Shown here: positions 16,289-26,167 of the stretch, piece by piece
Numbering within the stretch: the first letter of the stretch is position 1
How the letters are laid out: every line of letters starts with the position of its first letter
Origin: Paenibacillus ehimensis NBRC 15659
GTDB lineage: Bacteria > Bacillota > Bacilli > Paenibacillales > NBRC-103111
Reading direction: 5' to 3'
NCBI RefSeq assembly: GCF_004000785.1
Contig: NZ_BILX01000040.1
Span: 1-58,980 of the forward strand
Length of the DNA stretch: 58,980 bases
The notes under the pieces: model-generated
Told to the model about the DNA's origin: nothing
What the model saw: only the letters and a program-made list of their open reading frames with translations
The model's database searches: none
Translations under genes and position numbers: made by a program

Positions 16289-19200
16289 GTGGATGTTGTC
16301 GACCGGGTCGACTTCCGGCGAAAAGGAATGCTTTGGATAATCGCAATAACCGTCTGCCTCAGTCTGCTGCTGCCGCTTCCGGGACGAAGCCCGGCGTACG
16401 GTCAGGACGGGTCGAATACGATGTTCGTTTCCGTATCTTCCTCTTATTCGCATACCGTTGCGGTACGGGAGGACGGAACCGTATGGACGTGGGGGGCGAA
16501 CGATTTCGGGCAGCTCGGCTACGATACCGGGGGAGCGGATCAGCCGTATCCGAGGCAGGTACCGGGGATCATGGACGCCTCGGCGGCCGCTGCCGGCGGC
16601 AACCCGACGGAAGGCGCCAAGAGCGCATTTACGCTGGTGCTGACAATGGAAGAAGGGATCAAGCGAGTGAAGTCCTGGGGAAGCAACAACAAGCACCAGC
16701 TTGGCGACGGGACGACGAACGGAAGAACCGTTCCCGGCAATGTCATGCTTGGCGCGGGCTATGAGTTGGACGCGGAACCGGTAGCGGCTCTGGCCGCCGG
16801 GTACGATCACGCTGCCTTGCTGTTCGGCGACGGAAAAGTAGCGGCTTGGGGCGACAATACATACGGGCAATTGGGGAACGGGGATCGGGAGGCAAGCGGA
16901 TTTCCGGTTTTTGTGAAAAATCCGGAAGGCACAGGGGAGCTCACGGCGATGAAAGAGATCGCTTTAGGCGCTTACCATAGCTTGGCCCGGTCGACGGATC
17001 ATACCGTGCTGGCCTGGGGCCGCAACAACAAAGGACAGCTCGGCGACAACACGACGACCGACAAGCTCTTGCCGGTGGAGGTCGTCCGGTCGGAAACGTT
17101 GGGCGACATGCTGACGAACGTTTACAGCATTTCGGCGGGGAATGAGCATTCGGTTGCCAAGGGCGAAGGACAGAGCGTCTACGCTTGGGGCAGCAACGAG
17201 CACGGGCAGCTGGGGATCGGCCCGACCATAGGCCATCGAAGCTACGCCAGCCGCATGACGACGGAGAGCGGCCATCCGATCGGAGACGCGGGGGGCGCGG
17301 CGGCCGGCGGCGATCATACGCTGCTCATTCGCGGGGACGGAGACACGGCTCCGCGCACGCTGTACGTGACAGGACTTAACGATTTCGGGCAGGCCGGCCG
17401 TCCCGACCGTGCCAGCGTTGCCAATCCGGTTGCGGTTCCGCTGCCGGGGACTGGGGGTTCCGGCACGGAAGCAAGGCAAGGTTTGAGCATATACTTCGGA
17501 GAGCAGGTCGACGGTATTGTCGGCGGAGCGAAAGCCACCTATATCCTCTCAAGCGAAAATAAGCTGTACGGCCTGGGGGATAACCGCCGCGGCCAGCTCG
17601 GAACAGGGAAGACGGCTGCTCCGGTATACAGCGCGGTCCCGCTCGAAATCGATTTGTCTCCAGTCAAGTCGTTGACCGCAACGAACGGGATTCCCGTCCA
17701 AAAAGCAGGCATGGGGGCCTACAGCCTTCGGCTTCCGCGCGAAATGAACGCTGTGACCCTCGATATGGTGCTGAGCCATTCCGGAATGACCGTAGAGAAA
17801 GTTTCCGCGGCCCCTTCAGGTGTAGCTGCGGTTTATTCCGGAAACCGGCTTTCGATTGGGCAGCTGCCCGTGGGACAAAGCAGGATAACGTTCGAGGTGG
17901 CCGATTCGTTTACCGGTGCCGCGGTTCCTTATGAAATTACGGTTGTGAGGCAGCCTGCCGCGGGCGATTCTCTAACGCGGTTGTCCGTTGGCGATACCGT
18001 TTCCTACGCCGGAAAGCACTGGATGATGATCGATCCTTCGAGCCGGAGCATGGTTTTGAAGCCGGGGACACAGGTCGCCAGCCTATATTGGGACAATGCC
18101 AATAAAAGCAATATATTTACTGCCGACAATCCGGGCTATCGCTTCGATCCGGCCGCGGAAGGCTCCGTAGCCAAGTATTTGAACCGGGATTTTTATGATA
18201 GCCTGGGCGAAACGAAGCGATGGATTGCCGCATCGCCGTTCGATATCAAGACTTATGACTTTGTGGACTATCAACTTGTGGAAAAGGGTTCGTTTACCGT
18301 TAACGCCAACGTCGGACTGCTGACCAAAGACCAGTTTGCCAGACTATCAAGAATTGTAGATCCCAAGCAGCTGTCCGATCACTGGCTGATCAATCCGCTG
18401 ATCCATTCTCAAGCGAACAAAGCGTATCCGTTGGTTGTCAGCGCCGAAGGTGAAGTATGGTTCGATGACCGGGATCAGGAGGACAATGGCACGCGTTCGG
18501 CGCTGCCGGTGATCGCTCTAAAGGAAGGAGTCGTGCTAACGGGTGGCTCGGGTACGGACGGGCAGCCGTATGAAATCACCTTGCACGAGATGAGTATTTC
18601 GTACAACAGCACTCCTTTGTCCTACAAACCGGAAACCCGGACGTACTCGCTTAGCGTGCCGGGGAGCGTGACTCAGGTGCAGCTTGGCGTAACGTTGTAC
18701 GACCCGAATGCGACGTTTTATGTCCCAGGCACGGTGACGGGGGTCACCTACGACGTTTACGGACGGACGATTACGGTATCCGGGCTGGTCGAGAATCAGA
18801 CGAGATCCTTCCCCGTTGTCGCGAAAATCGGGGGGCGCTTGACAAGCAGCTTCAACGTGGAGGTCACCCGGCAATCCGGCCCTGCGGTGCCATCCGGCAA
18901 TACGGCTCTTCGTTCCGTGACCTACAATTCGGCTCCGCTTGTACTGGTCGCGGCTGACACGTATCTGTTGACCGTAGGTCCCGAAACGGATGCCGTAAGC
19001 TTGCAGATCGTTCCGGACGATCCGAAGGCACAGCTCGCGCTCAAAAATCAGCAAGCCAACGTTGAATGGAGCGGCGGCATGCTGCATGTAAAATCGCTCA
19101 TTTTGGGACAAAGGCTTCCAGTTGGGCTGCAAGTGACGGCTGAGAACGGAAATACGGCATTATACACCATCTTGATCGACCGGGTGAGACCTCCTTTGCC

Positions 19201-19360
19201 GGTCGTCACCGATCTGGAATCGGCTGCGAAAGCGATCCGCGCTCAAACGGACGTGACCGGGGACGGCAAGTTCGACCGGGCCGATGTCCTCTTCCTATTG
19301 AAGATGATTCATCCTGTTTACATGAAGGAGCCGGATTCGTCCAATCCGCTTGCCCCATAA
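16289..19360 (+). CDS. Large secreted RCC1-repeat protein with cadherin-like domains and a half-dockerin end
   Basis: A secreted protein of 1023 residues. Residues 14-40 form a signal peptide (MLWIIAITVCLSLLLPLPG). From about 45 to 450 there are RCC1-type beta-propeller repeats, seen as recurring elements such as VWTWGANDFGQLG, VAAWGDNTYGQLGNG, VLAWGRNNKGQLGDN and VYAWGSNEHGQLG. About 570-760 looks like a DUF6273-type region (GKHWMMIDPSSRSMV). Two cadherin-like beta-sandwich domains follow at about 770-860 and 875-970 (SYNSTPLSYKPET, TYNSAPLVLVAADTY). The end has DVTGDGKFDRADVLFLLKMI, one Ca-binding loop of dockerin type. GTG at 16289 lies 10 bases after AAGGAG; an ATG at 16328 would give a shorter start. 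Function unknown; an extracellular binding or adhesion role is likely. Confidence 0.8.
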   Translation: MDVVDRVDFRRKGMLWIIAITVCLSLLLPLPGRSPAYGQDGSNTMFVSVSSSYSHTVAVREDGTVWTWGANDFGQLGYDTGGADQPYPRQVPGIMDASAAAAGGNPTEGAKSAFTLVLTMEEGIKRVKSWGSNNKHQLGDGTTNGRTVPGNVMLGAGYELDAEPVAALAAGYDHAALLFGDGKVAAWGDNTYGQLGNGDREASGFPVFVKNPEGTGELTAMKEIALGAYHSLARSTDHTVLAWGRNNKGQLGDNTTTDKLLPVEVVRSETLGDMLTNVYSISAGNEHSVAKGEGQSVYAWGSNEHGQLGIGPTIGHRSYASRMTTESGHPIGDAGGAAAGGDHTLLIRGDGDTAPRTLYVTGLNDFGQAGRPDRASVANPVAVPLPGTGGSGTEARQGLSIYFGEQVDGIVGGAKATYILSSENKLYGLGDNRRGQLGTGKTAAPVYSAVPLEIDLSPVKSLTATNGIPVQKAGMGAYSLRLPREMNAVTLDMVLSHSGMTVEKVSAAPSGVAAVYSGNRLSIGQLPVGQSRITFEVADSFTGAAVPYEITVVRQPAAGDSLTRLSVGDTVSYAGKHWMMIDPSSRSMVLKPGTQVASLYWDNANKSNIFTADNPGYRFDPAAEGSVAKYLNRDFYDSLGETKRWIAASPFDIKTYDFVDYQLVEKGSFTVNANVGLLTKDQFARLSRIVDPKQLSDHWLINPLIHSQANKAYPLVVSAEGEVWFDDRDQEDNGTRSALPVIALKEGVVLTGGSGTDGQPYEITLHEMSISYNSTPLSYKPETRTYSLSVPGSVTQVQLGVTLYDPNATFYVPGTVTGVTYDVYGRTITVSGLVENQTRSFPVVAKIGGRLTSSFNVEVTRQSGPAVPSGNTALRSVTYNSAPLVLVAADTYLLTVGPETDAVSLQIVPDDPKAQLALKNQQANVEWSGGMLHVKSLILGQRLPVGLQVTAENGNTALYTILIDRVRPPLPVVTDLESAAKAIRAQTDVTGDGKFDRADVLFLLKMIHPVYMKEPDSSNPLAP

Positions 19361-19395
19361 GCGGAAACAACCGTAGCTTGGGAAAAGTTGCCCCG

Positions 19396-19434
19396 AAGAA
19401 ACCTATGCCATGGGGCCCGGGTTTCTTTTTTATT
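19396..19434 (+). terminator. Terminator after the RCC1 gene
   Basis: AAGAAACC (19396-19403) pairs with GGTTTCTT (19420-19427), with an inner GCC/GGC pairing in the loop, and a T-run follows. Confidence 0.75.
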
Positions 19435-19560
19435 TGCAGCTAAACCCATGTCAATGCCGAATAACCGCATTAACGCGGTGTCGCATTGTTTTAGCGGAGA
19501 GCAGGAAATCATCCCGCTGCACCGAATACTGATTTTATGATGTGAAATGGAGGGGGTTTT

Positions 19561-21375
19561 ATGAAGAACGGCAAAAGCTCCGTTTGGACCAATGTTCTCG
19601 GCCTGCTCTACAAGCGCTTACATTCGATTGCCGTCCGGCTGTTTGTATTGTTTTTCGTCAGCATCATCGTGCCGGTGCTGATTGGAGGGTATTTATCGTA
19701 TGAAAAGTCAACCAAAATGATCGAAGAGCAAGTCAGCAATGTTGCTTCGTTGACCATCAGGCAAGTGAGCGATAAATTGAATTTTATTGTCAAGGGACTT
19801 GACAATACGTCGATGAGGCTGATCGGCAGCAAGCTGATTCAAGACGCCTTGCAAGGAAAAAATGCGGCTACCCCGTATGAAAATGCGAAGCTGAACAACG
19901 ACGCAAAGGACCTCGTCATCTCCCTCATTACGAATTCCCCGGAGATCATGGATATTTTTATTTTGGACGTGAACAAGCAAAATTCCATTGCGAGCTCAGG
20001 CTTTCAAGGCGTCATCGATCCGTGGGAAACGGAATGGTACCGGAAGACTATCGAGGCTAACGGGACTGCGGTATGGTTCGGACTGAATGACAGATCGTAT
20101 TTGAAAGGAACGGATATGGGGATACCGGTTTTCGGCCTGGGGCGGGCGGTCAAGGATGTCGATTCCGGCAAAACGTTCGGCGTCCTGTTCATCGAAGTAA
20201 GAGGGAGTGTGCTGATGGAGGCGTTGGACGGCATTCAATTCGGCCAAACCGGCTTTACGTATGTCACGGACCCGAACAATCAGTTTGTTTATCATCCCCA
20301 AAAAGAGAATTATGGTGAAATATCCAATTTAGAGCTGCCAAACCGGACGGGCGTCATGGAGATGAACGGAACGGAGACGCTGGTCATTCCGGGCACTTTG
20401 GACAACGGCTGGAGGGTCGCCGGCATTATTCCCATCCGGGAGCTGATCGCCGATTCCATCGCCATCCGCGAGCTGACGGTCTGGATCGCCTTGGCTTCCG
20501 TACTGGTTGCAGTCGTGATGGGATACTATGTCGCTTACAAGATAGGACGGCCTCTCGTCTATTTAAGCAAGCTGATGAAGCAGGGGGAAGCGGGCGATCT
20601 GACGGTTCGCTCCAAACTGACCGGAAGAAATGAAATCGGGCAGCTCAGCCGCAGCTTCAACAAGATGATCCGGCAAATCGGCGTTCTCGTCGAACGGATC
20701 GCCGAAGAAGAGAACGAGAAGAAGAAAGCCGAAATACGCGCCATGCGCTATCAGATCAATCCGCATTTTCTGTATAATACGCTGAATTCCATCCGCTGGA
20801 TGGCCCGGCTTCAGCGGACGGACGATGTCGCCGACGCGATATCGACGCTGGTGCCGCTGCTGGAGGCCAGCCTGGAACGCAACGGCTCGTTCGTCAAGCT
20901 GGGAGAAGACTTCGACTTGCTGCGCAAGTATATGATCATTCAGCAATACCGTTACGACAACAAAATCATGCTCGAGATTCATTGCCCTCCGGAGCTGAGC
21001 GAGATATCGATCCCGAGAATGCTGCTTCAGCCGATCGTCGAGAATGCAATTTTTCACGGCATTGCGCCGAAGGAAGAGGAGGGGATGATCCGGGTGACGG
21101 TTAACCGGGAAGGGGACGATGCGGTTATTGTCATTCAAGATGACGGTATCGGAATCGAAGAGACAAAGCTGCCTCATTTGTTAAGCGGAACAAGCAGCAC
21201 GAGGATGAATGGAATGACGAGAATCGGACTGTTTCACGTCCACCAGACGCTGCAGCTGTATTTCGGAGCCGGATACGGACTGCGGGTCCAAAGCGAGGTT
21301 GGGAAAGGAACATTCGTTCGTATTCATATACCAATTCGAAGGGGAGATTCGCATGTTCAGAGTGCTGCTGGTTGA
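19561..21375 (+). CDS. YesM-type sensor histidine kinase
   Basis: Membrane sensor kinase of 604 residues. A transmembrane helix at about 20-42, an extracytoplasmic sensing region (45-300, dCACHE-like), a second helix at about 305-325 and a HAMP region lead to the His_kinase domain with YQINPHFLYNTLNSIRWMA, where His is the phosphorylation site, and an ATPase domain with NAIFHGI and DDGIGI. GGAGGGGG precedes the ATG. It overlaps the response regulator gene by 23 bases and is followed by a sugar ABC importer, the usual YesMN arrangement in Paenibacillus. It probably senses an extracellular carbohydrate, perhaps through the binding protein encoded next to it. Confidence 0.93.
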   Translation: MKNGKSSVWTNVLGLLYKRLHSIAVRLFVLFFVSIIVPVLIGGYLSYEKSTKMIEEQVSNVASLTIRQVSDKLNFIVKGLDNTSMRLIGSKLIQDALQGKNAATPYENAKLNNDAKDLVISLITNSPEIMDIFILDVNKQNSIASSGFQGVIDPWETEWYRKTIEANGTAVWFGLNDRSYLKGTDMGIPVFGLGRAVKDVDSGKTFGVLFIEVRGSVLMEALDGIQFGQTGFTYVTDPNNQFVYHPQKENYGEISNLELPNRTGVMEMNGTETLVIPGTLDNGWRVAGIIPIRELIADSIAIRELTVWIALASVLVAVVMGYYVAYKIGRPLVYLSKLMKQGEAGDLTVRSKLTGRNEIGQLSRSFNKMIRQIGVLVERIAEEENEKKKAEIRAMRYQINPHFLYNTLNSIRWMARLQRTDDVADAISTLVPLLEASLERNGSFVKLGEDFDLLRKYMIIQQYRYDNKIMLEIHCPPELSEISIPRMLLQPIVENAIFHGIAPKEEEGMIRVTVNREGDDAVIVIQDDGIGIEETKLPHLLSGTSSTRMNGMTRIGLFHVHQTLQLYFGAGYGLRVQSEVGKGTFVRIHIPIRRGDSHVQSAAG

Positions 21376-22930
21376 TGACGAGCCTATAGCGCGGATCGGA
21401 CTCAGAACGACGTTTGACTGGGAATCCAACGGATTGCGGCTAGTGGGCGAAGCGTCTAACGGAAAAAGGGCGATGCTATGGATCGAACGCAACGAAGTCG
21501 ACATTCTCATTACCGATATTGCCATGCCCGTGATGGACGGGCTGGAGCTGATGCGTGCGGCCCGGGAGAAGAATCCTTTGATCAAGGTCGTGCTTCTCAG
21601 CTGCCATAACGATTTTGAATATGTCAGACAAGGCATCCGGCTGGGCGCATCCGATTATTTGTTGAAGCCGACGCTGGAAACGGCCGATCTCAAAAGCGTG
21701 TTGGACAAATTAAAAGAACAAATTTCGCTGGAACGCAAAAAAGAGGAGCTTTATCTTCGTCAGGAGCTGAGCGGGAAACGAATCGAAACGGAAAAGGCGC
21801 TGGTCAAGCTGCTGGGCGGCGAGGAGCTCCCTTCCGACTTGCGTACGGAGCTCGGCTGGCTTGAGGAGAGATACCGTGTTGTCGTCTGCCTGTTGGACGG
21901 AGCAGCGAAGCTTCGCGCGGAAGAGGGTGGCGTATTTATTGAAATTATGCTCGATGAAGTGCAAGCAAGCTATTATGAGCATCGAGGGCAGGGCGTCGCA
22001 TTTCGCGTCTGTGCGGACAAGCTCGTATTGGCCGTTCCGGATCAGGGAGACCAAGAAGCGTTCCGGCAGTCGATCGAATCGTTTCAGACTGTTCTGAAGC
22101 AGAAAGGCTACGGCTTTACGATGGGAATCAGCAGCAGAGCCCAAGGGTGCGGTTTACTGAAAAGGGCATACCGTGAGGGAGAGGAAACGGCCAGACTGCG
22201 CTTCTACTTCGGTCCGGGGAGCGTGAGCTTTTACTCCGGCGCTCCGCTTAGAAAACCGCTTCCCGAGGATGCGGAAGGATGCAGGAACGCGTTGAAGGAA
22301 ACGATGCGCGAAGGCTTCAGGGACAAGGCGGCCCTTTATGTGGAGCGAATTCTTCGTTATTGGACCTGCGAGTACCGCACCCCTGCGGAAGTGATGCGGG
22401 AAGCGCAGGAGCTTCTTTCCTTATTTCATCTGAGCAAGGGCTACGGGCTCGTGCCGATCGAGCAGACGGAAGCGGTGCGGATGATGGAATCGGTGGAAGA
22501 AATGCGCGCCTTCCTATGGTCCGCTTTTGAAACGGTGTGGATGTCCGAGGACGAAATGGAGGAAGAATACGGATTTCACCGCAGAATTATTGAGAAAGCG
22601 ATCGACTACATGAAAAGCAATTTTACGAAAGCGATCAGTCTTCAGGATGTAGCCGACCATGTTGCGGTCAGCAAAAATTATTTCAGCGAAATGTTCAAGC
22701 GGGTGACCGGGCAAAACTTTATCGATTATTTGATCCATCTTCGTTTGAAACGATCCAGCGTGCTCTTGCAAACGACGGCATTGAAGGTGTACGAGGTTGC
22801 GGAAATGTCGGGGTTCAACGATGTCAAATATTTCAGCAAGGTATTCAAGAAAACGATGAAAATGTCGCCGGCCGAATTCAGGGAGCGGAGGGGAGGAAAC
22901 TTCGGAATAGACAACACCTTTTCGGAATAA
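21353..22930 (+). CDS. YesN-type response regulator with AraC DNA-binding domain
   Basis: Response regulator of 525 residues. The receiver domain (1-120) starts FRVLLVDDEPIARIG and contains DILITDIAMPVMDGLE with the phospho-acceptor Asp, and YLLKPTLE with the conserved Lys. A middle region of about 270 residues has no clear motif. The C-terminal 100 residues are an AraC-type double helix-turn-helix (SLQDVADHVAVSKNYFSEMF and VYEVAEMSGFNDVKYFSKVF). The ATG at 21353 follows GGGGAG by 6 bases and overlaps the end of the kinase gene, so the two are translated together. It is expected to activate the ABC importer genes that follow. Confidence 0.93.
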   Translation: MFRVLLVDDEPIARIGLRTTFDWESNGLRLVGEASNGKRAMLWIERNEVDILITDIAMPVMDGLELMRAAREKNPLIKVVLLSCHNDFEYVRQGIRLGASDYLLKPTLETADLKSVLDKLKEQISLERKKEELYLRQELSGKRIETEKALVKLLGGEELPSDLRTELGWLEERYRVVVCLLDGAAKLRAEEGGVFIEIMLDEVQASYYEHRGQGVAFRVCADKLVLAVPDQGDQEAFRQSIESFQTVLKQKGYGFTMGISSRAQGCGLLKRAYREGEETARLRFYFGPGSVSFYSGAPLRKPLPEDAEGCRNALKETMREGFRDKAALYVERILRYWTCEYRTPAEVMREAQELLSLFHLSKGYGLVPIEQTEAVRMMESVEEMRAFLWSAFETVWMSEDEMEEEYGFHRRIIEKAIDYMKSNFTKAISLQDVADHVAVSKNYFSEMFKRVTGQNFIDYLIHLRLKRSSVLLQTTALKVYEVAEMSGFNDVKYFSKVFKKTMKMSPAEFRERRGGNFGIDNTFSE

Positions 22931-22959
22931 AAGCGGTATCGTTCATACATGCTGCTGCC

Positions 22960-22978
22960 TATAATGAAAGCGTGTACA
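22960..22978 (+). promoter_or_regulatory. -10 box with overlapping cre site before the binding-protein gene
   Basis: TATAAT (22960-22965) is followed at once by TGAAAGCGTGTACA (22965-22978), which matches the cre consensus TGWAANCGNTNWCA at 13 of 14 positions (G for T at position 10). A cre on the transcription start is a classic place for CcpA repression. No good -35 box is seen, in line with a promoter that needs an activator such as the upstream AraC-type regulator. Confidence 0.6.
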
Positions 22979-23003
22979 TAAACATGCGGAAAGGATGAAC
23001 GAT

Positions 23004-24344
23004 ATGAAAACGAGGGTTCAACAGTTTTCACTTGCCTTGCTCGCGGGCGTCATTTCATGCATGCCGCTTCTTTTGGCGGCTTGCAGCAGCGGAGCTTCGC
23101 CGGGCGACGGGAGCAGCGCCGAGCCTAAGCCGGGCGAAAAAATCAAGCTGAAATGGTCGACCTGGGGCAATCCCGGCGAGCTCGGACGGTTTCAGGAATT
23201 TACCAAAGAGTTTAACGCCAAGCATCCGAATGTCGAATTTGAGTTAATTCCAGTTCCAAGTGACTACGAGCAAAAAATATTGACGCAGCTCAGCGGAGGA
23301 ACCGCTCCCGACGTGTTTTATGCCGGAGACGGCACGATCGTCAAGCTGATCGAGAATCAGACGATCGCTGAATTGACTCCGTACATGAACCAAGGCGCGG
23401 ACAGCAAAATCAAGGAGAGCGATTTCTTCCAAGGCTTATGGGGCGCAGCCAAAAGGAACGATAAAATATACGGCGTTCCCGTCGACTGTAATCCGTTTAT
23501 ACTGTGGTACAACAAAAAGCTGCTGAAGGATGCGGGAATCGCCGAGATGCCTGCGGACTTGTATGAAAAAGGTCAATGGAATTGGAATTCATTCAAAGCG
23601 ATGCTGGAAAAGCTTCGCGCCAACGGAAAGCATGGATTCGTGCTCGATAACGATTGGGGACGCTATTACAGCTTTGTGAGCAGCAACGGAGGGACGATGT
23701 ATAACGAGAAGGGCGAATTCGTGGCGGACAAAGACCCGAAAGCGTTCGAGGCGTTCAAATATTTGTATGACAACGTTCAGGCGAAAAACATCACGTTTGC
23801 CGGAACGCTTCCCAAAGGACAAGGCGGGGATGCGATGTTCATGTCCAATCAGGTCGGCTTCGTCTCCGCAGGCCGTTGGTATCTTCCAATCTTCAAGCAA
23901 AATAAAGATTTGGAGTTCGATATCGTTCCTTTCCCTACCAACACCGGGAAAAAAATCGAACCGGCAGGCGTTGCGACCGCTTATATGGTGATGAACAAAA
24001 ATACGAAATACGCCAAGGAAGCGTACCAATTCATCAGCGAGTTCGTCTCCAAGGAAGGGCAGATTTACCGCCTGCAAGGAGGAGGCAACGCCGTACCGTC
24101 TGTCGAGGGCGCCGACGAGGTCGTCATGGAAGGCAACCTGCCGGAGCACGCGAAATATTTCCTTGACGCACGCAGCGTAGGTTATGCGCTTACCCCCGCC
24201 GAAGCGGGTGTGCCGGGACTAAGCCAAGTGATCAAGGACGAGATGGAAGCGCTGTGGCTGAAGGACGGCAAGCTGGAGGAAACGATGAAGGCGCTCGGTG
24301 TGAAGGCGAATCAAAAGATTGCCGACTTCAAGGCCGGCAAGTGA
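23004..24344 (+). CDS. Sugar ABC importer, solute-binding lipoprotein
   Basis: Extracellular solute-binding protein of 446 residues, family 1 type, predicted to be lipid-anchored. The signal sequence has a hydrophobic core and the lipobox LLAAC at about residues 26-30, followed by a Gly/Ser linker. The mature part includes IKLKWSTWGNPGE and TAPDVFYAGDGT. The ATG at 23004 is used because AAAGGA lies 8 bases upstream; the ATG at 22995 overlaps that site. Two permease genes follow. There is no ATPase gene, as usual for CUT1 sugar importers of Bacillales that share the MsmX-type ATPase. Confidence 0.93.
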   Translation: MKTRVQQFSLALLAGVISCMPLLLAACSSGASPGDGSSAEPKPGEKIKLKWSTWGNPGELGRFQEFTKEFNAKHPNVEFELIPVPSDYEQKILTQLSGGTAPDVFYAGDGTIVKLIENQTIAELTPYMNQGADSKIKESDFFQGLWGAAKRNDKIYGVPVDCNPFILWYNKKLLKDAGIAEMPADLYEKGQWNWNSFKAMLEKLRANGKHGFVLDNDWGRYYSFVSSNGGTMYNEKGEFVADKDPKAFEAFKYLYDNVQAKNITFAGTLPKGQGGDAMFMSNQVGFVSAGRWYLPIFKQNKDLEFDIVPFPTNTGKKIEPAGVATAYMVMNKNTKYAKEAYQFISEFVSKEGQIYRLQGGGNAVPSVEGADEVVMEGNLPEHAKYFLDARSVGYALTPAEAGVPGLSQVIKDEMEALWLKDGKLEETMKALGVKANQKIADFKAGK

Positions 24345-24366
24345 TCATGGGAAGGGCTGATCGAAT

Positions 24367-25245
24367 ATGAACAAGCGGTTAACCGAGGGCATTTGGGGGG
24401 TTGCTTTTATTTTGCCCCAGATGCTCGGCCTTCTCGTCTTTGCCTTTATTCCGCTCGTTTCCGCCTTCGTCTTGAGCATGATGAAATGGGACGGCTTTGG
24501 CGAGAAGCGATTTATCGGATTGGATAATTTCGCAGGACAGCTGAACCATCCGGATTTCAAGCTGGCGCTGGCGAATTCGGCGTGGTACACGATTCTGGTC
24601 GTACCCTTGGGCATCCTGCTGGCGATTCTGATTGCGGTCGCTTTGAACAAGGTACGCGGCAAGACCCTATACCGGTTGTTTTATTACATGCCCGTCGTGA
24701 CAAGCTCCATCGCGGTTTCCATCGTATGGCTGTGGCTGCTCAATTCCGAATTCGGCATCATTAACGTTTATTTGAAGCAGTGGTTCGAGATTCAGGGGCC
24801 CGATTGGCTCACGAACCGGAAGCTGGTTATTCCTTCGATTGCCATGCTCAGCATATGGTGGGGGCTGGGAGGCAATATGGTGCTGTTTCTGGCCGGCCTG
24901 CAGGGGATTTCCTCCACTTATTACGAGGCTGCGCAGATCGACGGGGCAAGTAAATTAAGGCAATTTTGGCATATTACGCTTCCGCTGCTGTCGCCTACGA
25001 CGTTCTTTGCGACGATTATGTCGATGATCGGCTCGTTTCAGGTGTTCGACCAATCTTTCGTGATGACGGGCGGGGGACCGGCCAAAGCAAGCTACACGAT
25101 CGTCTATCACATCTACCAGCTCGCTTTCGTCGAGTTTACATTCGGCAAAAGTGCGGCAGCGGCCGTGATGCTGTTTGTCATCATATTGACATTGACCTTG
25201 TTCCAAATGTACGTGTCCAAACGATGGGTGCATTATGGCGGGTAA
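24367..25245 (+). CDS. Sugar ABC importer permease, MalF type
   Basis: Inner-membrane permease of 292 residues with six predicted helices. The signature loop that docks the ATPase reads YEAAQIDGASKLRQFWHITLP (EAA motif). It pairs with the MalG-type permease that overlaps its end by 11 bases. The start ATG is preceded by a GGAAGGG site; 22 bases separate it from the binding-protein gene. Confidence 0.93.
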   Translation: MNKRLTEGIWGVAFILPQMLGLLVFAFIPLVSAFVLSMMKWDGFGEKRFIGLDNFAGQLNHPDFKLALANSAWYTILVVPLGILLAILIAVALNKVRGKTLYRLFYYMPVVTSSIAVSIVWLWLLNSEFGIINVYLKQWFEIQGPDWLTNRKLVIPSIAMLSIWWGLGGNMVLFLAGLQGISSTYYEAAQIDGASKLRQFWHITLPLLSPTTFFATIMSMIGSFQVFDQSFVMTGGGPAKASYTIVYHIYQLAFVEFTFGKSAAAAVMLFVIILTLTLFQMYVSKRWVHYGG

Positions 25246-26167
25246 TGACGGCAAGAAGGGAGGGAACGGCTTGGACATAAATGCTGGAGGTAAAACGGCA
25301 ATAAGCAGTGCGAGGGTTTCTGCGCTCAAGGCGGACAGGACGGGTACGAGCTTGATTGGCAGGGTGCTGCTTCACGCTCTCCTGATTGCGGGAGCCGCCG
25401 TCATGATCGGCCCGTTTTTATGGATGGTGCTCAGTTCGTTGAAACCGTTCTCGCAGGTGTTCCTCATTCCGCCCAAATGGATTCCGGATCCATGGGAGTG
25501 GAGCAACTACAAGCGCTCCTGGGAGGCGCTGCCTTTCGGGCGGGCGTATGCAAACAGCTTTTACATCGCCTTGGTTTCCGTAACGATGAAATTGATCACG
25601 TGCTCGATGGCGGCCTATGCTTTTGCCAAAATCCGTTTTCCGCTTCGCGAGCCTCTGTTCATCTTGTTTTTGGCGACGATGATGGTGCCGCATCAAGTGA
25701 CGATCATCCCGCTTTATTTGATGATGAAAGAATTCGGGTGGCTCGATACCCATCTTGCCCTGATCGTTCCGGCTTCGCTGCTGGATGCGTTCGGCGTCTT
25801 TCTGCTCAGACAATTCATCAAAAGCATTCCCGACGAGCTGGAGGAAGCCTCCATTATGGACGGGGCGAACCGGTGGACCAATTATTCCCGCATCATCCTT
25901 CCGCTTATCCGACCGGCGCTTGCCGCATTGGCCATCTTCGCCTTTCTCGGAATGTGGAACAGCTTCTTCGGGCCGCTTATATTCCTGAACAGCCCGGATC
26001 GGTTTACCGTACCGCTGCTGCTGAATTTATTCCGCGGGATGTATATTACCGATTGGACGCTGATGATGGCCGGGTCCGCCATCGCCGTTATTCCCGTGCT
26101 GATCGTCTATATGCTCGGTCAAAGGTACATTATTGAAGGCGTCACGTTGACGGGCATCAAGGGCTAG
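25235..26167 (+). CDS. Sugar ABC importer permease, MalG type
   Basis: Second permease of the importer, 310 residues as listed, six predicted helices from about residue 48 on. The EAA loop reads EEASIMDGANRWTNYSRIILP. The ATG at 25235 overlaps the first permease gene but has a poor ribosome site. An in-frame TTG at 25271 has a strong AAGGGAGGG 6 bases upstream and would give a protein 12 residues shorter; either start leaves the membrane part unchanged. The N-terminal 40 residues are polar and unusual for the family. Confidence 0.92.
   Translation: MAGNDGKKGGNGLDINAGGKTAISSARVSALKADRTGTSLIGRVLLHALLIAGAAVMIGPFLWMVLSSLKPFSQVFLIPPKWIPDPWEWSNYKRSWEALPFGRAYANSFYIALVSVTMKLITCSMAAYAFAKIRFPLREPLFILFLATMMVPHQVTIIPLYLMMKEFGWLDTHLALIVPASLLDAFGVFLLRQFIKSIPDELEEASIMDGANRWTNYSRIILPLIRPALAALAIFAFLGMWNSFFGPLIFLNSPDRFTVPLLLNLFRGMYITDWTLMMAGSAIAVIPVLIVYMLGQRYIIEGVTLTGIKG

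Noticed and set aside
16008..16346. 112-residue minus-strand frame upstream of the RpiR gene
   Set aside because: No ribosome site, low-complexity and overlaps the start of the RCC1 gene; the 280-base gap holds only AT-rich promoter-like sequence.
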